Shown here one piece after another: positions 1 to 4,544 of a stretch of 6,747 nt of DNA. A model generated the notes under the pieces. The model made no database searches. It worked only from the letters and a program-made list of their open reading frames with translations, and was not told the origin of the DNA. Numbering within the stretch: position 1 is the first letter of the stretch; each line of letters begins with the position of its first letter. Both the position numbers and the translations under genes were made by a program. Origin of the DNA: Candidatus Jordarchaeum madagascarense (GTDB lineage: Archaea > Asgardarchaeota > Jordiarchaeia > Jordiarchaeales > Jordiarchaeaceae); the NCBI GenBank assembly GCA_019056875.1, contig DXJA01000251.1:1-6747 (forward strand), given 5' to 3'.

Positions 1-108
1 AAGAAATATTAAAACAGATGTAAAAAATTTTCCACTCAAGCCCTATCTTTCTGTTTTTAGTTATTAAAAATCTTCTAATAGACAGTTTATTCTGTTGATT
101 AAACTTGA

Positions 109-474
109 TTATACTAAGTTTTCTGCTATTTGTCGTGACTTGTGTATGGCTAAACCGAGCTGGTGCTCTTTTAACCCGGAAACAACTAAGATATGTGAAT
201 CGGAAACTTTTACTATAGTGTAGCCGTTTTTACCGTGGATAATAAACTCTTCAATCTCTCCTGTGAAAAGGGCTTCTGCAATCTTTTGGCTTTTTTCAAG
301 GGTTTCATGAATTATTGTACCAATTCCATCGGCTTTGCCATACCTTAGTTTGCTGGCTTTGACTTTTCCATACTTGTCCAGGATAAAAATGTCTAATCCA
401 CTTGAAAATTGTAATTCCCCTATGGTATCTTTAAGATAAGATTGGTATTCATTTTTAGATTCTATAGCGGTCAT
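109..474 (-). CDS. Roadblock/LC7-like small protein
   Basis: Encodes 121 residues. The pattern fits the roadblock/LC7 (MglB-like) fold: an N-terminal helix (about residues 8-22), a strand-turn-strand 'GLDIFILDKYGKVKAS' (26-41) corresponding to the family's 'G..g.vvvD.dG.v.as' signature, a central amphipathic helix (about 50-70), a beta hairpin (74-90), the strand 'SHILVVSG' (93-100), and a C-terminal helix starting with the 'GLAI' segment (107-120). This is close to the full length of a single-domain family member. In other systems such proteins dimerise and bind or regulate small Ras-like GTPases, or serve as scaffolds on membranes. No GTPase gene lies next to it here, so the partner is unknown. 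The ATG start is supported by a GAGGTGA ribosome-binding site four bases upstream and a TATA-like box 44 bases upstream. There is no signal peptide or membrane segment, so it should be cytosolic. The assignment is by pattern, not alignment. Confidence 0.75.
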   Translation of the reverse strand: MTAIESKNEYQSYLKDTIGELQFSSGLDIFILDKYGKVKASKLRYGKADGIGTIIHETLEKSQKIAEALFTGEIEEFIIHGKNGYTIVKVSDSHILVVSGLKEHQLGLAIHKSRQIAENLV

Positions 475-478
475 TATT

Positions 479-485
479 TCACCTC
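479..485 (-). promoter_or_regulatory. Shine-Dalgarno site of the roadblock-like gene
   Basis: On the minus strand GAGGTGA lies four bases before the ATG. It matches the archaeal 16S rRNA tail complement (GGAGGTGATC) over seven bases and fixes the start. Confidence 0.75.
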
Positions 486-514
486 AAAAGACTACTGTTA
501 TTTCTGGAATTTGC

Positions 515-522
515 TATTTAAA
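515..522 (-). promoter_or_regulatory. Candidate TATA box for the roadblock-like gene
   Basis: Minus strand reads TTTAAATA, an archaeal TATA-type box centred 44 bases before the ATG. This predicts transcription starting about 25 bases downstream and a leader of roughly 15-20 bases that still includes the ribosome-binding site. A second similar box further upstream (about 563-570) fits less well. Confidence 0.5.
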
Positions 523-575
523 CGCCTCAACAATTTGATAATTATAATTTAGGAGAAAATTGTATTTAAATTTTT

Positions 576-590
576 TGTAGTTTAGCTACA
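576..590. repeat. Short inverted repeat (5-bp arms)
   Basis: TGTAG and CTACA flank a five-base centre TTTAG. It follows a run of six Ts. A stem this short can arise by chance in such AT-rich DNA, so no function is claimed. Confidence 0.3.
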
Positions 591-654
591 TAATAAAACT
601 ATTCGCCATCAAAAATAATCTTTATTACTCAAATATGATACTCGAAACCCTTAA

Positions 655-680
655 GAAAAACCGTTTAAATCAGGTTTTTC
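655..680. repeat. Perfect 8-bp inverted repeat GAAAAACC/GGTTTTTC
   Basis: GAAAAACC (655-662) and GGTTTTTC (673-680) are perfectly complementary and separated by ten bases. A transcript in either direction would form a hairpin. It lies in the middle of the gene-poor region, far from either promoter, so it may be a terminator-like structure, part of a small RNA or a remnant. No downstream U-run supports a terminator. Confidence 0.4.
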
Positions 681-866
681 GATTTCCAATTCTTGTTTAG
701 AAAAGTGAAATTTAGCAGCAAATAAGTTTAAAGCCATAGTGCTCACTTCTTTTAATAATTGACAATTTGAATAACAAACCTTTTTTAACGTCTCTGTAAA
801 CTTTTTTGCCTTCTCTGCCGTGTTGGTTTGGAGAGTTTGTTGATGTTTTTGATCCTTTTTTGGAAT

Positions 867-897
867 TGTAATATGGGGATATTTTGTGAATATTACA
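867..897. promoter_or_regulatory. Operator-like dyad TGTAATAT-N15-ATATTACA
   Basis: TGTAATAT (867-874) and ATATTACA (890-897) are perfect inverted copies with a 15-base spacer. The dyad ends about 88 bases before the ATG at 985. Symmetric arms about two helical turns apart resemble a dimeric regulator's binding site, but the arms are AT-rich and chance is possible. No regulator gene is present in the window. Confidence 0.35.
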
Positions 898-969
898 TAC
901 CTTTTTTATTCTTTTTTCACATATTTTCCAGTAGAAATTGACCTGTACTACTAAAACAAACATTTAAGT

Positions 970-978
970 AAAGGAGAG
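970..978 (+). promoter_or_regulatory. Shine-Dalgarno site deciding the start at 985
   Basis: AAAGGAGAG places the GGAG core (973-976) eight bases before the ATG at 985. The in-frame TTG at 979 would lie only two bases after the core, which is too close, so ATG 985 is preferred. No convincing TATA box is visible at the expected distance; ATATTTT near 920-926 is the best weak candidate. Confidence 0.65.
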
Positions 979-984
979 TTGAAA

Positions 985-1734
985 ATGTCAAAAAGCGGCA
1001 GCGAAGGAGTAAAGAAAAACGGTGAATTCGTAAGACTACGAGGTATAGGACTACCAGTGAGACTCTACAGACTTCAAAATGCTAAGCTCGATGGAGATGA
1101 GGTCGTTAAACTGATGAAGAAACATCTCTGGGGCAATGGAGCCGAAGAAGGTTTCATTAAACCTCAGAAACTGAACGGTGAAGTACAAGCAGAATACGTG
1201 GTGTCTTACCCCACCCACTATTACAATTTGGATAGTAAGGGAAGGATAGTGCCCGTTTCGGTTATGGCGCAAGACAAGGGAGAAATCCATGTACGCGTCA
1301 AGACCGGGGTTTTAGAACTCAGAGGCAGTTACCTTGCAGCGAAACGTGGCGTAGCGAAAACTGTTGAAATAACAGGAGCCAAAGCGGAGGCAGTGGTGCT
1401 AAATGACGATGCGATGGACAAACTGATGAAAAAAGCAAAAGAGGTTTCAACGGTCACAATTTCGAATCTTGAAAATCCCTACCTAAACTCCTTGGAAATT
1501 AGAGGCGAGGCCATTAAAAGGGCCCCGGAAATCCTCATATTCAGAAAAAGACAGCGTGGGAGAATTCAGACTCTTCGAGGAACCTACTCTTTGCCTTCAG
1601 GGCAGATGCTAACCTGCTTCTTCAACTCCAAGGGTTCATTTATAATCTATAGAAAAGGTGAAGGAATATATACAGATGATCTTGAGTACTTGGTCGAATA
1701 CTTGGAAACCCTTGCTCTAACCAATGTACAATAA
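985..1734 (+). CDS. Unrecognised basic protein, 249 residues
   Basis: I do not recognise the family. The frame is long, has a well-placed ribosome-binding site and ends just before an oligo-T tract, so it is very likely a real gene. The protein has no signal peptide and no membrane segment. It is rich in Lys and Arg, with a strongly basic patch FRKRQRGR (186-193) in the C-terminal half. Predicted features by eye are a mixed alpha/beta N-terminal part (12-110), a helix at about 138-153 (DDAMDKLMKKAKEV), beta-rich stretches at 155-222 and an acidic C-terminal helix (231-244). Three short segments resemble one another: VLELRGS (109-115), SLEIRGE (169-175) and IQTLRGT (194-200), which may mark repeated strands. 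A nucleic-acid-binding role would fit the charge but is only a guess. It is transcribed alone, away from the roadblock-like gene and towards the kinase gene. Its plus strand is A-rich, unlike the T/G-rich DNA that follows. Confidence 0.8.
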   Translation: MSKSGSEGVKKNGEFVRLRGIGLPVRLYRLQNAKLDGDEVVKLMKKHLWGNGAEEGFIKPQKLNGEVQAEYVVSYPTHYYNLDSKGRIVPVSVMAQDKGEIHVRVKTGVLELRGSYLAAKRGVAKTVEITGAKAEAVVLNDDAMDKLMKKAKEVSTVTISNLENPYLNSLEIRGEAIKRAPEILIFRKRQRGRIQTLRGTYSLPSGQMLTCFFNSKGSFIIYRKGEGIYTDDLEYLVEYLETLALTNVQ

Positions 1735-1770
1735 ATCATAATTATGACCGACCACTCCCGCCCGACCTCT

Positions 1771-1783
1771 CTCCTATTTTTTC
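1771..1783 (+). terminator. Oligo-T terminator after the 985-1734 gene
   Basis: A C/T-rich stretch running into TATTTTTT lies about 40 bases after the stop, in the 130-base gap between convergent genes. This matches archaeal termination at pyrimidine/T-rich tracts without a stable hairpin. Confidence 0.45.
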
Positions 1784-1864
1784 CCAATAATAAGGCATTA
1801 AGAGGATAGACTCTAATAAACGATTTTTGGCACTGTTCATCCTTTGTGATTAATTGTGGTTTGG

Positions 1865-2443
1865 TTATTTGATGTGATTGTTAATTTTTTCTAGTATTTC
1901 TTGGGCCGTTTTGTCTACTTCTCGGTTGTTCTGGATGCGGATAACGTTTGGGTTAAATTTTTGGAAGACTTTTTCGTATCCTTGAATCACTTTTTCAATG
2001 TAGTTTCTGTCTGTTTCGTTCCATTCTGCAGGGTGCCTCTCTTTTCTGTTTGCTATTTGTGCTATTAATTGTTCAGGGGTTTGATCTATGTAGAAAATCG
2101 CGGTTTCTTCCCATTTTATGGCTTTGTAAAGATTTTCAATTATTTGATAATCTTCGCTGGTGCACAGAACGTAGGTGTAGCTTAGTAGGCATAAGGGGCT
2201 TCGGTCGCAGAGAATGATTCCCTCAGTTAGGCTTCTTATTTTTTCGTTTCTTTTGACCATTTGCTCCAAGAACCATAACTCCGCTCGGAAAGCGACTTGT
2301 TTGTCTTTGGATCCGAAAGGGTATCGGGGAGCACTTATGTCATCCGGAAAAAAGATCCAGTTTCTGCACTTCTTTTTGAGTACCTCGTAAATGGTGGTTT
2401 TTCCAGATCCATGTACGCCAGCTAGTGTGAACACGTACTTCAT
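1865..2443 (-). CDS. Nucleoside/nucleotide kinase-like P-loop protein
   Basis: Encodes 192 residues, a single-domain P-loop NTPase of the size of deoxynucleoside and thymidylate kinases. The Walker A loop is GVHGSGKTT (9-17) directly after the first strand. 'FFPDDISAPRYPFG' (31-44) lies where the acceptor-binding region is expected. 'GIILCDRSP' (75-83) gives the DR-S/P motif typical of the deoxynucleoside kinase/TMP kinase group (D80, R81). 'AIFYIDQTP' (115-123) is a following core strand, and 'NRKERHPAEW' (132-141) is a basic lid-like segment. The fold and ATP-dependent phosphotransfer are well supported; the substrate is not, and related P-loop proteins of unknown role share the 'GVHG.GKTT' style. 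The ATG is supported by GTGAGG eight bases upstream and by a TATA-like box. It is transcribed divergently from the TIM-barrel gene and convergently with the unrecognised gene, so it appears monocistronic. No clear T-run follows the stop. Confidence 0.72.
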   Translation of the reverse strand: MKYVFTLAGVHGSGKTTIYEVLKKKCRNWIFFPDDISAPRYPFGSKDKQVAFRAELWFLEQMVKRNEKIRSLTEGIILCDRSPLCLLSYTYVLCTSEDYQIIENLYKAIKWEETAIFYIDQTPEQLIAQIANRKERHPAEWNETDRNYIEKVIQGYEKVFQKFNPNVIRIQNNREVDKTAQEILEKINNHIK

Positions 2444-2451
2444 AGGGGACG

Positions 2452-2471
2452 CCTCACTTTTCCTCCTCTCC
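2452..2471 (-). promoter_or_regulatory. Ribosome-binding region of the kinase-like gene
   Basis: On the minus strand GTGAGG (2452-2457) lies eight bases before the ATG and is the probable Shine-Dalgarno site. A stronger purine match, GGAGAGGAGGA (2461-2471), lies 17 bases away and near the predicted transcription start, so it is probably too distant to set the start. Confidence 0.45.
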
Positions 2472-2488
2472 AGAAAATAAAAACCTAG

Positions 2489-2500
2489 CTTTATATAGAG
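2489..2500 (-). promoter_or_regulatory. TATA box for the kinase-like gene
   Basis: Minus strand CTCTATATAAAG is a strong archaeal TATA element centred about 51 bases before the ATG. It predicts a start of transcription near 2468 and a leader of about 25 bases containing the ribosome-binding site. Confidence 0.65.
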
Positions 2501-2501
2501 G

Positions 2502-2611
2502 TTGGTAACATGAGAGTATTTCTATTGGGGGTAATGGCATATTTATAATTCCCAATATTTTTGAATTGTATTGGTGATATTTAATTTTTAGGAAAAACGC
2601 ATATTGGTTAT
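2502..2611 (+). repeat. Repeated TTGGT-N-A-Y motifs in the divergent promoter region
   Basis: TTGGTAAC (2502-2509), TTGGTGAT (2571-2578) and TTGGTTAT (2604-2611) share the consensus TTGGTNAY. In addition TATTGGG (2523-2529) and CCCAATA (2551-2557) form a perfect 7-bp inverted repeat, and TATTGG recurs at 2569-2574 and 2602-2607. They lie between the two divergent promoters, where regulator sites would be expected, but binding is only inferred. Confidence 0.35.
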
Positions 2612-2679
2612 TGAAGTTCCTTTTTTTAAGGCACTGTATATTATTTAAGGATGACTTATCGAACCATTTACATAAAGAA

Positions 2680-2687
2680 TTTAAATA
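2680..2687 (+). promoter_or_regulatory. Candidate TATA box for the TIM-barrel gene
   Basis: TTTAAATA preceded by the purine-rich ATAAAGAA, as expected for an adjacent TFB-recognition element. It is centred 80 bases before the ATG, giving a leader of about 50 bases, longer than its neighbours'. Confidence 0.5.
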
Positions 2688-2754
2688 TTTTAATTAATGG
2701 TTTTTAATAATCGGGCGTTACTGGTTCAGAATTTTTTAAATTACAGGTTGTTAG

Positions 2755-2761
2755 GGTGATC
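2755..2761 (+). promoter_or_regulatory. Shine-Dalgarno site of the TIM-barrel gene
   Basis: GGTGATC is a perfect seven-base match to the 3' part of the archaeal GGAGGTGATC consensus, ending two bases before the ATG at 2764; the expected register supports that start. Confidence 0.7.
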
Positions 2762-2763
2762 TT

Positions 2764-3759
2764 ATGGTTAAAGAGTTGGGTGTTTCGTACTATGGTTTTC
2801 ATTACCCGGATCGGGCTGAGGAAGATTTTTTGGAGATAATCGATCATAATTGTAATGCGGTTTTGTTGGCTGTTTCTGAGTATGATTATAATATTTGGTA
2901 TCCCAATGTGGTGAAAATTGCGCAGATTGCTAAGAATTTGGGTCTAACTGTTTATATCAACCTTTGGGCGTTTGGAAAGGTGTTCGGAGGTGAGCCTCCC
3001 TCGGTTTTTCTGCAGAATAACGTGAATAATCGTCAGGTTTTAACAAAGGAACTTCCGTTTCTCATGGTTGGGGCCTGTTTTAACACTGAGGGTTTTAGGA
3101 AGTACTTTTTTGATGTGGTTTCAAAATTTGCGAGTGAGGAAGTTTTTGATGGCTTCTTCTGGGATGAGCCGCATTATATTATTACGGATTCCAGGGAAAT
3201 CTATGGTTGTGTTTGTCCGAGGTGTCGGGAGCTTTTTAAAGAGCAATACGGGTACGATATGCCGGAAAAGGCTAATGCGAATGTTTTCGAATTCAAGGAG
3301 AAATCAATTCTGGGTTTCCTTCAGGAATCCTCTAAGACGGTGAAGGAGATAGATGGGAAGAAGTCGGTTACTGTGTGTCTCATGCCTTTCTTCACAGCAG
3401 AGGAGCAAGGTGCCAGCTGGGAAAAGGTTTGCTCTATCAAGGAACTGGATGTTTTCGGGACGGATCCTTATTGGAGCATTGTGCAGAAGGATATGGATTT
3501 TGTGGCTAAAGTTTCTGAGGAAACGGTGAGGCTCACGAGGAAGTATGGTAAGAAGTCTCAGCTCTGGATTCAGGGGTTCTTGATTCCCGCGGGGAAAGAA
3601 GAGGAAGTGAGAGAGGCGGGAAGAATAATTGGAAAAAGCGGAGTGGATTCGGTATTTACATGGGCCTATCGGGCATGTGAGGGGAGTATTGTCGAATCTG
3701 CCAATCCCAAGAAGGTATGGTCTATAATCAAAGAGGTTTATGCAGAACTAAAAAAATAA
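2764..3759 (+). CDS. Glycoside-hydrolase-like TIM-barrel protein
   Basis: Encodes 331 residues. The sequence reads as a (beta/alpha)8 barrel of the kind seen in glycoside-hydrolase-like families: strand 'ELGVSYYGFHY' (4-14), 'CNAVLLAVSEYDYNIWY' (30-46), 'GLTVYINLWAFG' (60-71), 'FDGFFWDEPHY' (128-138), 'KSVTVCLMPFF' (200-210), 'LDVFGTDPYW' (228-237), 'KKSQLWIQGF' (263-272) and 'VDSVFTWAYR' (294-303). Strand 4 ends in WDEP (133-136), where Asp134/Glu135 would be the acid/base pair of a hydrolase. The following 'CVCPRCRELFKEQYG' (149-163) holds three closely spaced Cys; a similar 'CP.C...F...YG' insert follows the acidic strand in several such families. There is no signal peptide, so it acts in the cytoplasm, unusual for a polymer-degrading enzyme and suggesting action on an internal glycan or oligosaccharide. 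The exact substrate and whether it is catalytic are unknown. It is probably monocistronic, as its neighbours point away from or towards it. Confidence 0.65.
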   Translation: MVKELGVSYYGFHYPDRAEEDFLEIIDHNCNAVLLAVSEYDYNIWYPNVVKIAQIAKNLGLTVYINLWAFGKVFGGEPPSVFLQNNVNNRQVLTKELPFLMVGACFNTEGFRKYFFDVVSKFASEEVFDGFFWDEPHYIITDSREIYGCVCPRCRELFKEQYGYDMPEKANANVFEFKEKSILGFLQESSKTVKEIDGKKSVTVCLMPFFTAEEQGASWEKVCSIKELDVFGTDPYWSIVQKDMDFVAKVSEETVRLTRKYGKKSQLWIQGFLIPAGKEEEVREAGRIIGKSGVDSVFTWAYRACEGSIVESANPKKVWSIIKEVYAELKK

Positions 3760-3766
3760 CACTCAT

Positions 3767-3787
3767 GGTTCTAAATATTTTAGAATC
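3767..3787 (+). terminator. Hairpin just after the TIM-barrel gene
   Basis: GGTTCTAAA and TTTAGAATC form a 9-bp stem (one G-U pair) around a three-base loop, starting eight bases after the stop codon. It could protect the 3' end or pause transcription. It has no T-run directly behind it, so the true termination site may be the T tract near 3890. Confidence 0.4.
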
Positions 3788-3789
3788 GT

Positions 3790-3826
3790 GATTCATGATT
3801 GTCTCATTCAATTTGAATGATGAATC
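3790..3826. repeat. Nested inverted repeats in a convergent gap
   Basis: TCATTCAA (3804-3811) and TTGAATGA (3813-3820) are perfect 8-bp inverted copies with one central base. They are enclosed by GATTCA (3790-3795) and TGAATC (3821-3826), also perfectly complementary, with an asymmetric internal loop. The motif ATTCAT recurs at 3829-3835. The DNA could form a cruciform or an RNA hairpin on either strand, as suits a bidirectional terminator between convergent genes. Confidence 0.45.
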
Positions 3827-3884
3827 TGATTCATTCTCCCCCCAAGAGGAACACTATTTTTAAAAAGTTAAATCATGCTCGTTA

Positions 3885-3895
3885 AGCCTTTTTTA
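3885..3895 (+). terminator. Oligo-T tract, probable plus-strand terminator
   Basis: A run of six Ts (3889-3894) after AAGCC lies about 130 bases past the stop of the TIM-barrel gene and before the end of the opposing HD gene. A weaker T5A5 palindrome lies at 3857-3866. Confidence 0.35.
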
Positions 3896-3929
3896 CTTTC
3901 GATTTGAAATCTTGTTTGATAAATCATCG

Positions 3930-4400
3930 TTAAATAATTTTTTGCAAGGTTTTTTCGATAAATTTTGACAGGTGAATAACTTCAAAGAAAGCATCGAGTT
4001 TATCCGCCATCCAAATGATAAAAGCTTCTCTATTCCGTGGCACCCCCCCTACAGGGAACATGTGAGTCCTTATGGCTTCCACAACCCTTGGATCTTCTCC
4101 CATTTTCTTTGCTATTGCTGCACCTTTTCTCGGGTGCCCAAAAATCTGACTCAGGGGTTTATGGACATAACGGTAATCATAACCCACATCATGCAAAATC
4201 CCGGCTCTGGCGCAAATTCTGGCATCTCCGCCAAGAAGCTTACAAAGACAGAAGCTGAGGTAACCCACTCTAACACAGTGATCACGTCTCCTATTTCTCC
4301 CCCGTTTAGTCTTTGAAGAAAATCTGTGAGAGGGGTAACTTTCCAGCCTTTTCAAATACTCTGAGTCTAGTAAATCTTTTACAATTTTTCCAAAAATCAT
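3930..4400 (-). CDS. HD-domain metal-dependent phosphohydrolase
   Basis: Encodes 156 residues, nearly all of it one HD domain. The metal-binding signature is complete: His41 in 'RRDHCVRVG' (38-46), His70-Asp71 in 'GILHDVGYD' (67-75), and Asp133 in 'MADKLDA' (131-137). His89 ('FGHPRKG') and His113 ('RTHMFPVGG') are placed like the extra ligands seen in HD proteins with a two-metal site. Such proteins hydrolyse phosphate esters, often of nucleotides; the substrate here is unknown. A basic stretch (SSKTKRGRNRRRD, 28-40) just before the first His could contact a nucleic acid or nucleotide. There is no signal or membrane segment. The ATG is supported by GGGTG five bases upstream. The gene lies 144 bases downstream of the subtilase on the same strand, but an oligo-T tract and a TATA-like box between them argue for separate transcription. 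Confidence 0.8.
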   Translation of the reverse strand: MIFGKIVKDLLDSEYLKRLESYPSHRFSSKTKRGRNRRRDHCVRVGYLSFCLCKLLGGDARICARAGILHDVGYDYRYVHKPLSQIFGHPRKGAAIAKKMGEDPRVVEAIRTHMFPVGGVPRNREAFIIWMADKLDAFFEVIHLSKFIEKTLQKII

Positions 4401-4405
4401 GAATG

Positions 4406-4410
4406 CACCC
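4406..4410 (-). promoter_or_regulatory. Shine-Dalgarno site of the HD gene
   Basis: GGGTG on the minus strand, five bases before the ATG, partly matches the GGTGA core; modest strength. Confidence 0.45.
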
Positions 4411-4446
4411 TTCTCACATTTCCTTGGAGTCTAATTTGGGAGAATC

Positions 4447-4456
4447 TATTAAAATA
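4447..4456 (-). promoter_or_regulatory. Candidate TATA box for the HD gene
   Basis: Minus strand TATTTTAATA is centred about 51 bases before the ATG, the same distance as for the kinase-like gene. The sequence is a weaker match than that one. Confidence 0.4.
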
Positions 4457-4513
4457 TTATCTAGGACTAATTTACATACGACTATTCGAGCATTAGGATA
4501 TATTTTTCGTTCA

Positions 4514-4540
4514 ATTAAAAAAAGGATAAGAAAAAGAGAG
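4514..4540 (-). terminator. Oligo-T terminator after the subtilase gene
   Basis: On the minus strand, right after the stop, come CTCTC, a T5 tract and then a T7 tract separated by a few bases. Multiple T-runs in a pyrimidine-rich stretch are the usual archaeal terminator form. Confidence 0.6.
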
Positions 4541-4544
4541 GGGT

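Larger units (their letters stand above)
475..984. other. Gene-poor intergenic region of about 500 bases
   Basis: This stretch separates the divergently transcribed roadblock-like gene and the unrecognised basic protein. It is strongly AT-rich, with many T and A runs and stops in all plus frames. It holds the roadblock promoter at its left end, three inverted repeats (576-590, 655-680, 867-897) and the leader of the 985 gene at its right end. A minus-strand open frame (712-963) has no ribosome-binding site, and a plus frame opens at the ATG at 635 for only 21 codons; neither looks like a real gene. I see no tRNA or other RNA gene that I can name. Its size is larger than the other gaps here, so an unrecognised small RNA or a decayed gene is possible. 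Confidence 0.6.

Noticed and set aside
1..67. End of a plus-strand gene entering from the left edge
   Set aside because: Two plus frames are open from the edge (ending at 23 and 67), but both pieces are too short to choose between or to show coding character.
62..95. Terminator of the roadblock-like gene
   Set aside because: A minus-strand T5 (66-70) and a weak ACAG/CTGT repeat (82-95) are present, but neither is stronger than the AT-rich background.
635..700. Plus-strand frame of 21 codons starting at ATG 635
   Set aside because: It is very short, has no ribosome-binding site and contains the 8-bp inverted repeat; better explained as non-coding DNA.
712..963. Minus-strand open frame of 83 codons in the gene-poor region
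   Set aside because: It has no ribosome-binding site, starts inside the leader of the opposing 985 gene, has odd low-complexity composition and matches no family pattern.
3068..3343. Plus-strand open frame of 91 codons inside the TIM-barrel gene
   Set aside because: It is an out-of-frame shadow of a longer gene with clear barrel motifs.
3817..3829. C/D box small RNA (ATGATGA followed by CTGA)
   Set aside because: The two boxes are only two bases apart, leaving no room for a guide, and no second C'/D' pair follows.
3972..4316. Plus-strand open frames opposite the HD gene
   Set aside because: They are shadows of a minus-strand gene with a complete HD metal-binding signature and have no ribosome-binding sites.
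1865..4400. Kinase-like and HD proteins as a nucleotide-signalling or defence pair
   Set aside because: They are separated by an unrelated gene, have separate promoters, and lack any effector or sensor domain; chance proximity is more likely.
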